This document shows, piece after piece, positions 35,442-44,071 of a stretch of 64,000 nucleotides of DNA. The translations under genes were made by a program, and so were the position numbers. Position 1 is the first letter of the stretch. Every line of letters begins with the position of its first letter. Source of the DNA: Palleronia pontilimi (lineage in GTDB: Bacteria; Pseudomonadota; Alphaproteobacteria; Rhodobacterales; Rhodobacteraceae); NCBI RefSeq assembly GCF_016412875.1, contig NZ_JAEKPD010000005.1, positions 124,001 to 188,000 of the forward strand. Reading direction: 5' to 3'. The notes beneath the pieces are model-generated. The model saw only the letters and a list, made by a program, of their open reading frames with translations, did no database searches and was not told the origin of the DNA.

Positions 35442-36569
35442 ATGTCCGGGACCCCAATGGCCCTCACGGTGCGCGATCAGCTGAAATATTGGGGCATCGC
35501 CCTGATCGTCTTCCTGTTCCTGCTGTGGTGGCTGGGCGACGTGATCCTGCCCTTCGTGCTGGGCGCTGCGGTCTCGTACCTGCTGGACCCGATCGCGGAC
35601 TGGTTCGAACGGCTGGGCCTGTCGCGCGTGGCCTCGGTCGCGATCATGACCGTGATCGGCCTGATCCTCTTCGTCGCCCTCATCCTGCTGGTCATCCCCA
35701 CGCTGGTCACGCAGGCGGCCAGCCTGAGCGACCGCATCGCCGCCATCTTCGAGGCGGCGCCCATGAACATCGCCCGCTTCCAGGAATGGCTGGCCACCAA
35801 CTACCCGGCCTTGACCGATCGCCTGCCCAATGCGGGCGATCTGGAAAAGACCCTGAACGACGTCATCACCAGCCTGTCGGGCGCGATCCGCGAGCGTTCG
35901 GGCACCCTGCTCGAAGGGCTGCTGGCCAGCTTCTCGGGCGTGGTGAACGCGCTGATCCTGTTCGTGATCGTTCCGGTGGTGGCGTTCTACCTGCTGCTGG
36001 ACTGGGACAACATGGTCGCCCGCATCGACCAGCTGCTGCCGCGCGAGCACCAGCCGACGATCCGCCGCCTCGCCCGCGACATGGACAACACGCTGGCGTC
36101 CTTCATCCGCGGGCAAGGGACGGTCTGCCTGATCCTGGGCATCTACTACGCGCTGGCGCTGGCGCTGGTGGGGCTGCAATTCGGCTTCGTCGTGGGGGCC
36201 ATCGCGGGCTTCCTGACCTTCATTCCCTACGTGGGCGCGCTGGTGGGCGGGCTTCTGGCCATCGGCCTTGCGCTCTTCCAGTTCTGGGGCGACTGGATCT
36301 GGATCATCGCGGTCTGGGCGATCTTTCAGTCCGGTCAGTTCATCGAAGGCAACATCCTGACGCCGAAGCTGGTGGGCGACAGCGTGGGGCTGCATCCCGT
36401 GTGGCTGCTCTTCGCGCTGTCGGCCTTCGGCGCGATCTTCGGCTTCGTCGGCCTTCTCGTCGCCGTGCCGGTGGCCGCGATCCTGGGCGTGCTGGCCCGT
36501 TTCGGCGTCGAGCAATACACCCAGTCGGCCCTTTACCGAGGTGCCGAACCCGACAACGACCCCGAGTGA
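35442..36569 (+). CDS. AI-2E (PerM/UPF0118)-family membrane transporter
   Basis: The 375-residue protein has about eight membrane segments in the PerM arrangement: two at the N-terminus (after DQLKYWGIALIVFLFLLWW), a long soluble stretch at about 90-150, then the conserved GFLTFIPYVGALVGGLLA near residue 260 and the terminal segments with EGNILTPKLVGDSVGLHPVW. Members have been linked to export of small molecules or to ion antiport; the substrate is not known here. Its stop overlaps the hdaA start as TGATG, and it begins an operon with hdaA, ppk1 and ppx. The ATG at 35457 is an alternative start. Confidence 0.85.
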   Translation: MSGTPMALTVRDQLKYWGIALIVFLFLLWWLGDVILPFVLGAAVSYLLDPIADWFERLGLSRVASVAIMTVIGLILFVALILLVIPTLVTQAASLSDRIAAIFEAAPMNIARFQEWLATNYPALTDRLPNAGDLEKTLNDVITSLSGAIRERSGTLLEGLLASFSGVVNALILFVIVPVVAFYLLLDWDNMVARIDQLLPREHQPTIRRLARDMDNTLASFIRGQGTVCLILGIYYALALALVGLQFGFVVGAIAGFLTFIPYVGALVGGLLAIGLALFQFWGDWIWIIAVWAIFQSGQFIEGNILTPKLVGDSVGLHPVWLLFALSAFGAIFGFVGLLVAVPVAAILGVLARFGVEQYTQSALYRGAEPDNDPE

Positions 36570-37279
36570 TGGCCGAGCAACTGCCCTTCGAGCTGCCCGT
36601 GCGCCCCGCGCTGGGGCGCGAGGATTTCTTCGTGTCCTCGGCCAACGCCGCCGCGGTCGGACTGATCGACGGCGACGCGCGCTGGCCCGGGGGCAAGCTG
36701 GCGCTCGCGGGTCCCGAGGCGTCCGGCAAGACCCACCTCGCCCATGTCTGGGCCGACCGCGTGGACGGGGTGGTCGTGGCAGCCGATCACCTGGCCCGGC
36801 TCAACATTCCCACGCTGGCGGGCGCGCGCCACGTCGCGGTCGAGGACGTGCCACGCATCGCCGGTCAGCGCAAAGAGGAAGCCGCGCTTTTCCACCTGCA
36901 CAACCTGCTGCTGGGCGACGGCGGGCGGCTTCTGTTCACCGGCCGCGACGCCCCAACGCGCTGGAGCATCCGCTTGCCCGACCTGCGCTCGCGCCTGGTC
37001 GGCACCACGCTCGTCACGCTCGAATTGCCCGACGACGCCCTGCTCGCCGCGCTGTTGCGCAAGCAGTTCCACGACCGCCAGCTCGACCCGTCCCAGAAGC
37101 TGATCGACTACATCGTGCCGCGCATGACCCGCTCGGGCGCCGAGGCGCGGCGCCTGGTGCATCTCATGGACCGCCTGTCGCTGAACGAACGGCGGCCCCT
37201 GTCGACCGGCCTCGCCCGCCGCGCCCTCCAGATGGCCGATCCGTCGCGGCAGGGCTACACTGAGGACCCGGAAGGATAG
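36569..37279 (+). CDS. hdaA: DnaA-related regulatory inactivator HdaA
   Basis: HdaA is the alphaproteobacterial counterpart of Hda, which with the sliding clamp stimulates ATP hydrolysis by DnaA and prevents re-initiation. The 236-residue AAA+ protein lacks DnaA's DNA-binding domain. It begins with MAEQLPFELPV, whose QLPFEL matches the clamp-binding QxxLF-type motif of Hda proteins, and has Walker A GPEASGKT at residues 48-55, Walker B-like HVAVEDV near residue 90, and the sensor 2 region RMTRSGAEARRLV near residue 187. Position between a PerM gene and ppk1 is typical of this order. Translation is coupled to the upstream gene. Confidence 0.9.
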   Translation: MAEQLPFELPVRPALGREDFFVSSANAAAVGLIDGDARWPGGKLALAGPEASGKTHLAHVWADRVDGVVVAADHLARLNIPTLAGARHVAVEDVPRIAGQRKEEAALFHLHNLLLGDGGRLLFTGRDAPTRWSIRLPDLRSRLVGTTLVTLELPDDALLAALLRKQFHDRQLDPSQKLIDYIVPRMTRSGAEARRLVHLMDRLSLNERRPLSTGLARRALQMADPSRQGYTEDPEG

Positions 37280-37282
37280 CCC

Positions 37283-39460
37283 ATGACCATCGCCGATTTC
37301 CTGACCGAACCGCTTCCCAAACCCATGGACCCGCCCGAGGGCATGGATTTCCACGGCCCCGACCGGTTCTTCAACCGCGAATTGTCCTGGCTCGCCTTCA
37401 ACTGGCGCGTGGTCGAGGAAGCCGAGAACCCGCGCGTCCCGCTGCTGGAACGGCTGCGCTTCCTGTCGATCAGCGCCACCAACCTGGACGAATTCTACAC
37501 GGTGCGGGTCGCGGGCCTGCGCGAGCTGGCCCATGCGGGCAACACCACGCCCGCCGCCGATGGCCGCACGCCCGCCGAGCAGTTGCGCCTGATCAACCGC
37601 GACGCCCGCGCGCTTCTGGCCCATCAGCAGGTCGTCTATCGCCAGCTCTGCCGCGAAATGGCTGCCTCCGGCATCCATATCCTGGCCAATGACGACCTGT
37701 CCCAGGCGGACACGAAATTCCTGAAGGATGTCTTCCTCAGCAAGGTGTTCCCGGTCCTGTCGCCCCTGGCCATCGACCCCGCGCATCCGTTCCCGTTCAT
37801 CCCCAACACCGGCTACTCGCTGGCGCTGCAGCTCGAACGCACGTCCGACAAGCGCACCCTGCGCGCGCTGCTGCCGATCCCGCACCAGATCGACCGCTTC
37901 ATCGCCCTGCCCGCCGACGAGGGCCAGAGCCGCTTCCTGCCCCTCGAAGAGATGCTGCTGCTGCACCTGGGCACGCTCTACCCGGGCTACACCGTGAAAG
38001 GGCACTGCAATTTCCGCGTCCTGCGCGACAGCGACCTGGAAGTCGAGGACGAGGCCGAAGACCTGGTGCGCGAATTCGAAGTGGCGCTGAAACGTCGCCG
38101 CCGCGGCGAGGTCGTGCGCCTGACCATCAGCACCGGCGCGCCCGCGGGGCTGAAGAAGATCATCATGTCCGAACTGCCCGTGACCGAGGAAGAAGTGGTC
38201 GAGATGGAAGGCATCATCGGCCTTGCGGACCTGTCCGAACTGGTCCTGCCCGAGCGGCCCGACCTGCTCTGGCCCGCCTTCACCCCCCGCGTCCCCGAGC
38301 GCGTGCAGGACCACGAAGGCGATATGTTCGCGGCCATCCGCCAGAAGGACATGCTGCTGCACCACCCCTATGAAACCTTCGACATGGTCGTGCGCTTCCT
38401 GGCGCAGGCGGCCAACGACCGCGACGTGGTGGCGATCAAGCAGACGCTCTACCGCACGTCCTACGACAGCCCCATCGTCGACGCGCTCTGCGAGGCCGCC
38501 GAACAGGGCAAGTCCGTCACCGCGCTGGTCGAGCTGAAGGCCCGCTTCGACGAGGCCGCCAATATCCGCCAGTCGCGCAAGCTGGAACGCGCGGGCGTCC
38601 ACGTGGTCTACGGGTTCCTGAACCTCAAGACCCACGCGAAGATCAGCACCGTGGTGCGCCGCGAAGGCGACAAGATGGTGACCTACTCGCATTTCGGCAC
38701 CGGCAATTACCACCACATCACCGCGCGCATCTATACCGATCTGTCGCTCTTCACCTGCGACCCGGCGCTGGGGCGCGACGGCACGCGACTGTTCAACTAC
38801 CTGTCGGGCTATGCCCAGCCGGGATCCCTGGAAAACCTGTCGATCTCGCCGCTGGACCTGAAATCCACCCTGCTGAAGCGCATCGCGGAGGAAGCCGCGC
38901 ACGCGGCGGACGGCAAGCCCGCCGTCATCTGGGCCAAGATGAACGCGCTGGTGGAAATCGACGTGATCGACGCGCTCTACGCCGCCAGCCAGGCCGGGGT
39001 CGAGATCAGCCTGGTGATCCGCGGCATCTGCGGCCTGCGCCCCGGCATCAAGGGGCTTAGCGACAATATCCGCGTGAAATCCATCGTCGGCCGCTTCCTC
39101 GAGCATTCCCGCATCGTCTGCTTCGGCAACGGCCACGACCTGCCGTCGAAAAAGGCGCGCGTCTATATCTCGAGCGCCGACTGGATGGGCCGGAACCTGA
39201 ACCGCCGGGTGGAAACGCTGGTGGAATGCACCAACAACACCGTGAAGGCCCAGATCGTCAGCCAGATCATGGCCGCCAACATGGCCGACGAGGCGCAGTC
39301 CTGGGTGCTCTACGGCGACGGCACCTTCACCCGCCCGGAAGGCGACGAGGGCGCGCGGCTTTTCAACTGCCACCGCTTCTTCATGGAAAACCCGTCCCTG
39401 TCCGGGCGCGGCACGGCAGGCGCCAGCGACGTGCCGGAACTGACCCATTCAGACGATTGA
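37283..39460 (+). CDS. ppk1: Polyphosphate kinase 1
   Basis: Ppk1 reversibly polymerises the gamma-phosphate of ATP into polyphosphate. The 725-residue protein has the N-terminal FFNRELSWLAFNWRV and FLSISATNLDEFYTVRVAG segments, the active-site region SHFGTGNYHHITARIYTD near residue 470, where the phosphorylated histidine resides, and the second phospholipase-D-like site FLEHSRIVCFGNG near residue 610. It starts 3 bases after hdaA and precedes ppx by 49 bases, so synthesis and breakdown of polyphosphate are co-transcribed. Confidence 0.97.
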   Translation: MTIADFLTEPLPKPMDPPEGMDFHGPDRFFNRELSWLAFNWRVVEEAENPRVPLLERLRFLSISATNLDEFYTVRVAGLRELAHAGNTTPAADGRTPAEQLRLINRDARALLAHQQVVYRQLCREMAASGIHILANDDLSQADTKFLKDVFLSKVFPVLSPLAIDPAHPFPFIPNTGYSLALQLERTSDKRTLRALLPIPHQIDRFIALPADEGQSRFLPLEEMLLLHLGTLYPGYTVKGHCNFRVLRDSDLEVEDEAEDLVREFEVALKRRRRGEVVRLTISTGAPAGLKKIIMSELPVTEEEVVEMEGIIGLADLSELVLPERPDLLWPAFTPRVPERVQDHEGDMFAAIRQKDMLLHHPYETFDMVVRFLAQAANDRDVVAIKQTLYRTSYDSPIVDALCEAAEQGKSVTALVELKARFDEAANIRQSRKLERAGVHVVYGFLNLKTHAKISTVVRREGDKMVTYSHFGTGNYHHITARIYTDLSLFTCDPALGRDGTRLFNYLSGYAQPGSLENLSISPLDLKSTLLKRIAEEAAHAADGKPAVIWAKMNALVEIDVIDALYAASQAGVEISLVIRGICGLRPGIKGLSDNIRVKSIVGRFLEHSRIVCFGNGHDLPSKKARVYISSADWMGRNLNRRVETLVECTNNTVKAQIVSQIMAANMADEAQSWVLYGDGTFTRPEGDEGARLFNCHRFFMENPSLSGRGTAGASDVPELTHSDD

Positions 39461-39509
39461 CGCGTGATTGCAGGGCGTTAAACCTGACATCCAAGTCCAG
39501 GGGGAACCG

Positions 39510-41084
39510 ATGACCGACGCGACCGGGGAAACCCACGACGATTACAGCCCCTTCGGCAAGCCGCTGTTCGACGATCCACTGGCCCGCGCGCTGTCACGCG
39601 TGGGCGTGATCGACGTCGGCTCGAACTCGGTCCGTCTGGTGGTCTTCGACGGGGCCGCGCGCTCGCCCGCGTATTTCTTCAACGAAAAGGTCATGTGCGG
39701 ATTGGGGCGCGATTTTTCCCAGACCGGGCGCCTGCACCCCGAAGGCCGCGTCCGCGCGCTGTCGGCCATGAAGCGCTTCGCGGCACTGGCCCGCGGCATG
39801 GGCGCGTCGCCCGTCGTGACCGTCGCCACGGCCGCCATGCGCGAGGCCGAGGACGGCCCGGACTTCCGCGCCGAGGTCGAGGCCGCGACCGGCCTGCGCA
39901 TGTGGGTCGTCGACGGGCGCGAGGAAGCCCGCCTTTCGGCCCAGGGCGTGCTCTTGGGCTGGCCCGGAGCCGAAGGCCTGGTCTGCGATATCGGCGGCTC
40001 GTCCATGGAACTCGCCCGCATCGCCGATGGCCGCGTCGGCAAGCGGGTCACATCCGCCCTGGGGCCGCTGCGTCTGCAAGGCGTGAAGGGCGGCCGCAAG
40101 GGCATGAAGGCCGAGATAAAGCGCGTCCTGGCGGAACTGGTCGACACGGTCGGCACCGACCACAAGCGCCTGTTCCTGGTGGGCGGGTCGTGGCGCGCCA
40201 TCGCCCGGATCGACATGGAGCGGCGGGGCTACCCGCTGCACGTGCTGCACGAATACCGCATGACCACGAAGGCGGTGCAGGAAACCCTGAAATACATCGA
40301 ATCCCACGACGTCGCGGACCTTCGCGCGCAGACCGGCATCGGCGAATCGCGCATGTCGCTGGTGCCCCTGGCGGCGCTGGTGCTGCGCCAGCTGGTCCGC
40401 GCCGTGCAACCGCGCGAGATCGCGATCTCGAGCTACGGCATCCGCGAGGGCATGCTCTACGAGCAGATGCCGGGCCGCCTGCGCGACCGCGACCCGCTGA
40501 TCGAATCCTGCCGTTTCGTCGAACAGAAGGACGCGCGGCTGCCGGGCTTCGGGCGGGCGCTCTACCATTTCATCCTGCCGATCTTCAAAGGCGAGCGCGA
40601 GTCGCGCCGCCGGATCATCCGCGCCGCCTGCCTGCTGCACGACGTGAGCTGGCGCGCCCATCCCGACTACCGCCACGAGGCCTGCTTCGACAACGCGACC
40701 CGCGCCAACCTGGGCGGCCTCACCCATCCCGAACGCGTCTTTTTGGGGCTGTCGCTCATGCACCGCTACAAGAATTCGCGCACCGGCACGCGCTTCGAAG
40801 AGCTGATCGGCATCCTCGATGCGGGCCAGATCGCGCAGGCCGAGGTGCTGGGCCGGGCCATGCGCTTCGGCGCGATGTTCTCCGCCGAAACGCCCAACGA
40901 CCTGGGCAAGCTCGACTGGTTTCCGAAGAAGAAACACCTCGAGCTGCGCCTGACCGACACGGCGCAGGACCTCTTCGGCGAAGTGGCGCAGGCCCGCTTC
41001 GACTCGCTCGTCTCCGCTCTTGGTGCCACGTCCGAGATCAAGCGCCTGCGCCCCAAAGCCCGGGACGACGCCCCCCAGGTCTGA
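39510..41084 (+). CDS. ppx: Exopolyphosphatase / guanosine pentaphosphate phosphohydrolase family protein
   Basis: Ppx releases phosphate from polyphosphate ends and belongs to the ASKHA fold. The 524-residue protein has the phosphate-1 motif VGVIDVGSNSVRLVVFDG near residue 30, VATAAMREAEDGP near residue 108, the phosphate-2 motif CDIGGSSMELA near residue 160, and a C-terminal HD-like domain (LLHDVSWRAHPDYRHEA near residue 380). ATG at 39510 follows a GGGGGAA ribosome binding site. It closes the perM-hdaA-ppk1-ppx operon and is followed by a GGATATTT element and a terminator. Confidence 0.93.
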   Translation: MTDATGETHDDYSPFGKPLFDDPLARALSRVGVIDVGSNSVRLVVFDGAARSPAYFFNEKVMCGLGRDFSQTGRLHPEGRVRALSAMKRFAALARGMGASPVVTVATAAMREAEDGPDFRAEVEAATGLRMWVVDGREEARLSAQGVLLGWPGAEGLVCDIGGSSMELARIADGRVGKRVTSALGPLRLQGVKGGRKGMKAEIKRVLAELVDTVGTDHKRLFLVGGSWRAIARIDMERRGYPLHVLHEYRMTTKAVQETLKYIESHDVADLRAQTGIGESRMSLVPLAALVLRQLVRAVQPREIAISSYGIREGMLYEQMPGRLRDRDPLIESCRFVEQKDARLPGFGRALYHFILPIFKGERESRRRIIRAACLLHDVSWRAHPDYRHEACFDNATRANLGGLTHPERVFLGLSLMHRYKNSRTGTRFEELIGILDAGQIAQAEVLGRAMRFGAMFSAETPNDLGKLDWFPKKKHLELRLTDTAQDLFGEVAQARFDSLVSALGATSEIKRLRPKARDDAPQV

Positions 41085-41095
41085 CGCCGCGCCGC

Positions 41096-41120
41096 GGATA
41101 TTTGGAAAAAGGTGAAGATG
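41096..41120 (+). repeat. GGATATTT-type intergenic element, copy 3
   Basis: GGATATTTGG at 41096 followed by AAAAAGGTGAAGATG lies 12 bases after the ppx stop and on its sense strand. Confidence 0.6.
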
Positions 41121-41143
41121 ACGGATGGGGTGCCAGGCGGTCA

Positions 41144-41182
41144 CCCCCGGCGCTATGGACCGCCGGGGGCTTCACCTTTTGC
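41144..41182 (+). terminator. Terminator of the perM-hdaA-ppk1-ppx operon
   Basis: A 9-base-pair GC stem (41144-41152 with 41161-41169) with an 8-base loop is followed by the pyrimidine-rich CTTCACCTTTT. It lies 60 bases after the ppx stop. The U-tract is interrupted, so efficiency is uncertain. Confidence 0.65.
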
Positions 41183-41253
41183 GGTCATCGGCGTCCCCGC
41201 CTGTACCGCGTCTCCAGTGTCGCCAAACAGGGTTAACAGGGCGTTACCCTGTC

Positions 41254-41274
41254 TTCATCTTCTCGAAAATATCC
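41254..41274 (-). repeat. GGATATTT-type intergenic element, copy 4
   Basis: On the minus strand GGATATTTTCGAGAAGATGA begins 63 bases after the stop of the small exported protein gene (41338). Two hairpins lie between stop and element, GGGGG/CCCCC at 41301-41317 and an 8-base GCGC repeat at 41283-41300. Confidence 0.6.
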
Positions 41275-41337
41275 TGCGGGGGGCGCGCGCCTGCGCGCGC
41301 GGGGGTGCAAAACCCCCTCGGCGTCGGCCGGACGCGG

Positions 41338-41655
41338 CTAGATCTCGATCTCGTCGTCCATGGGGACATCCAGCGGCGTCTTGCGGCGGATGATGATATC
41401 GCCGTTGGGCAGCTTTTCGGGCGGGTGATACTGGCCCAGATCGTCGATGCCGATGCCGTTGAAGTTCCATTCCTTCAGCGCCTCGGCCATCTCCTGCATT
41501 TGCGGCTCGACCTCGCCCATCAGCCCGCGCAGCAAGCGCCGCGCGCCTTCCGACAGCAGATCGACGCCCTCTTCGATATCTTCCGGCGTGCCGGTCTGCT
41601 GCGCGGCCAGCGGCGTCATGGCGAGGCAAAGAACCAGGATCAGCGCGTGTCTCAT
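41338..41655 (-). CDS. Small exported protein of unknown function
   Basis: The 105-residue protein has a typical signal peptide, MRHALILVLCLAMTPLAAQQ, with cleavage expected after AAQ or nearby. The mature part is acidic and helical (DIEEGVDLLSEGARRLLRGL, then MGEVEPQMQEMAEALKEW) and ends in a short segment with IIIRRKTPLDVP. I recall similar proteins as common in Rhodobacteraceae; no function is known. It is separated by 31 bases from the endonuclease-like gene upstream and is followed by hairpins and a GGATATTT element. Confidence 0.75.
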   Translation of the reverse strand: MRHALILVLCLAMTPLAAQQTGTPEDIEEGVDLLSEGARRLLRGLMGEVEPQMQEMAEALKEWNFNGIGIDDLGQYHPPEKLPNGDIIIRRKTPLDVPMDDEIEI

Positions 41656-41686
41656 GGCAATACCCTAGCGGCAACGGCTGCTTCGA

Positions 41687-42676
41687 TCAAAGCGCGACGT
41701 CCAATGTGACCGGAAAGTGATCCGACGCCGTCAGCAGCGCATCGGCCAGCACGGCATCGGCCCGGATCGTCCGATCGCGCAACGGATGCCACACCCGCCA
41801 GTCCGGATGCCGCGCGGCCAGGTCGGGCGAGACCATGATGAAATCCAGCATCTCTTCCAGCCACTGCCGCTGCACCGTCAGCCAGAAGCGCGCGCTGGTC
41901 GCATCCCCGTCCGCATCGGCATGCGGGTCGTAAAGCTGCACCTCGTCCGCCGCGCCGCGCACGATCTCGACGCCCGAGCGGCCGAACAGTTCCTCGAACC
42001 GGTCCAGCCCCGGCCCGTCGTTGAAATCGCCCGCCACGATCAGCGAAACGCCTTCTTCCAGATGCGCCTCGACCCGGCGGCGCAGCCAGATGCATTGGGC
42101 CAGCTGCTTGCGGCGATTGGCGATGGACAGCCGCAGAATCTCGTCGGGATCGGTCGCCCCCCGGGGCGATTTCGACTTCGCGTGCACGCCGATCAGGCGC
42201 AGGTCGGTCCCGCTGGGCCGGTGATGCAGCGCCGCTTCCAGCGGTGGTTTCGACCACTCCACCCGATCGGTGCGCGCGTCGATATCCAGATCGATGCGGA
42301 ACGTGCCGTCGAAGCGCGGCGCGCCACCGTGGGTTTGCGGGTCATGGCGCGCCTCGAAGATATCCGGATCGTAGAGCAGCGTGATTTCCTGCTGCGTGTG
42401 GTTCGCGAACCCCTGCAGGGCGGCGCGCGCCCGGATACCCGCATATGCCGCGAAGCTTTCCAGCGCCAGCAGCCCGTCGCGGCGACGGGACGTGTCCGGC
42501 GCTTCGATCACCAGCACCGCGTCGGCATCGAGCGCGGCGAACACCCGCACCAGCGCGTCCGTTTGCATCGCGCGGGTCACGTCCCAGCGCGCCGACCAGC
42601 CGCTGTCATTGCGCAGACGCCCCTCGTCGTCGAACAGACGATCGAACCATTCGACATTGTAGGTGGCGATCCGCAT
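41687..42676 (-). CDS. Endonuclease/exonuclease/phosphatase (EEP) fold protein
   Basis: The 329-residue protein has the metal-dependent EEP pattern: MRIATYNVEWFDRL at the start (the metal-coordinating asparagine), VLVIEAPD near residue 54 (glutamate ligand), LIGVHAKSKS near residue 160, VAGDFNDGPG near residue 215 (catalytic aspartate and asparagine) and the final ASDHFPVTLDV (aspartate-histidine pair). It has no signal peptide. Substrates in this family range from DNA to phosphoinositides, so a more exact function cannot be given. The ATG at 42676 overlaps the upstream DjlA-like gene stop by one base (TGATG). Confidence 0.85.
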   Translation of the reverse strand: MRIATYNVEWFDRLFDDEGRLRNDSGWSARWDVTRAMQTDALVRVFAALDADAVLVIEAPDTSRRRDGLLALESFAAYAGIRARAALQGFANHTQQEITLLYDPDIFEARHDPQTHGGAPRFDGTFRIDLDIDARTDRVEWSKPPLEAALHHRPSGTDLRLIGVHAKSKSPRGATDPDEILRLSIANRRKQLAQCIWLRRRVEAHLEEGVSLIVAGDFNDGPGLDRFEELFGRSGVEIVRGAADEVQLYDPHADADGDATSARFWLTVQRQWLEEMLDFIMVSPDLAARHPDWRVWHPLRDRTIRADAVLADALLTASDHFPVTLDVAL

Positions 42677-43356
42677 CAGGCGGCCTGATCCGTGATCTCC
42701 TCGTAGGCGCGGTTGATCGCGATCATGCGCCGCTCGGCCATGCGCACCGCTTCCTCGGGCACGCCGCGGGCGATCACGCGGTCGGGATGCGTCTCGCGCA
42801 CCAGCTTGCGCCACTGCGCCTTGACCTCGCGCAGATCGGCGCCCGGCTCCAGCCCCAGCACGTCCCACGGATCGGGGTCCGCGTCGGGCACGAAGCGGGT
42901 GCGCAGCGCGCGATATTGCCGCTCGTCCAGCTCGAAGATCGCGTGCACCCGGCGCAGGAACGCTTCCTCGTCGGGATGAAGCTCGCCGTCGGCCACGGCG
43001 ATGTGGAACAGCCCCTCCATCAGGTCGCACAGCGCCCTGTCGCCCGCCGAGAACATGGCGCGGATGCGGGTGGCGTATTCCTCGAACCCCGCTACGTCGG
43101 TGCGCGCCAGGTTGAAGACGCGCGCGGCGGCGGCCTCGTCCTTCTTCGGGATGTGAAACACCTCGCGGAAGGCCGCCACCTCGTCGCGCGTCACCTGACC
43201 GTCGGCCTTGGCCATCTTCGCGCCCAGACCGATCACCGCGATGGTGAAGGCGACCGAGCGTTCGGGCGGCGCATTCAGCCGCTCGAACACCGCCGCCAAC
43301 CCCTGCCCCGAGGTAAGCGCCGAGATCGCGTCCGAGATGCGCTGCCAGATCGACAT
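42676..43356 (-). CDS. DjlA-like TerB/J-domain protein
   Basis: The 226-residue protein joins a TerB-like helical domain (about residues 35-150; AKADGQVTRDEVAAFREVF and GELHPDEEAFLRRVHAIFEL are its metal-site-like acidic repeats) to a C-terminal J domain (about 160-226) with the essential HPD tripeptide in RETHPDRVIARG. This is the DjlA arrangement, but the N-terminal membrane anchor of Escherichia coli DjlA is missing, as in many alphaproteobacteria. It should recruit DnaK. It forms an operon with the EEP protein. Confidence 0.85.
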   Translation of the reverse strand: MSIWQRISDAISALTSGQGLAAVFERLNAPPERSVAFTIAVIGLGAKMAKADGQVTRDEVAAFREVFHIPKKDEAAAARVFNLARTDVAGFEEYATRIRAMFSAGDRALCDLMEGLFHIAVADGELHPDEEAFLRRVHAIFELDERQYRALRTRFVPDADPDPWDVLGLEPGADLREVKAQWRKLVRETHPDRVIARGVPEEAVRMAERRMIAINRAYEEITDQAA

Positions 43357-43365
43357 AGCGCCAGC

Positions 43366-43995
43366 CTACGCGGTTTCCGTCAGGCTGGACAGCGCGACCA
43401 GACCGCGCGGCGTGATGATCTCGGCCTCGAGCGCGGGCAACGGGCCCACTTCCAGCGCCACCTTGTCCATCTGCGCCAGAGCCGGCCATTCCGCCGACAG
43501 CCGGTCCATTTCGGGATGGCGCAGCACGATCCGCTTCATCTTGCAGCTGCTTTCGGGCAGCTTGGCATGGGCGCGGGGCCCTTTCCACTGCATCAGCGCG
43601 GGCAACACGTTGTCACCGGGCAGCGCGCCCGAGCGCGGCACCGCCATGGACCACGCCAAGTCGCCGCGCTGGAAATTCAGGATCTCGCCCATCCCCATGG
43701 GCGCCTGGCCCAGGGCGCCGGCCAGGTCGGCGGTGCTGGCGATCCAGTTGCCCAGGCGCGGCGGGCCGCTGAACGTGTCCAGCCCGAACCACCGCTTGCG
43801 GTCGGGCTTCGGCGCCTTCGGGTCAACCGCGATCACTTCCAGGTAGCAATCGGGCCCCAGCGACAGCAGCCGGTTGTGGGTGCCCATCAGCGTGTGCTGG
43901 CCGCCGGGCACCAGCTTTTCGCCCAGCATCTCGGACACGATCCGGGCGCCCTCATCCAGGTTTTCGGCCAGAATGGCCAAGTGATCCAGTTGCAT
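43366..43995 (-). CDS. VOC-family (glyoxalase-like) protein
   Basis: The 209-residue protein starts with LDHLAILAENLDEGARIVSE, whose HLAI and later YLEVIAVDP supply the beta-alpha-beta-beta-beta pattern and metal-ligand positions of vicinal oxygen chelate proteins of the glyoxalase_3 type. The histidine in LDHLAI and the glutamate in YLEVIA could be metal ligands. No enzyme activity can be named from sequence. It starts 76 bases from the end of methylmalonyl-CoA mutase and lies 9 bases ahead of djlA, so it may be part of either unit. It could be mistaken for methylmalonyl-CoA epimerase, but that enzyme is shorter, about 135-150 residues, and differs in sequence. Confidence 0.7.
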   Translation of the reverse strand: MQLDHLAILAENLDEGARIVSEMLGEKLVPGGQHTLMGTHNRLLSLGPDCYLEVIAVDPKAPKPDRKRWFGLDTFSGPPRLGNWIASTADLAGALGQAPMGMGEILNFQRGDLAWSMAVPRSGALPGDNVLPALMQWKGPRAHAKLPESSCKMKRIVLRHPEMDRLSAEWPALAQMDKVALEVGPLPALEAEIITPRGLVALSSLTETA

Positions 43996-44071
43996 GTCGC
44001 ATTTCCCCTTGGCGCGCCCGGCATGCCGGACGGTGTCCCGCGCCTCTAAGGGTTTGCTGTCACAGGGTCAA

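Noticed and set aside
43366-43995. VOC protein as the missing methylmalonyl-CoA epimerase
   Set aside because: It is longer than that enzyme and its sequence fits a different VOC subgroup; adjacency to the mutase is suggestive but not enough.
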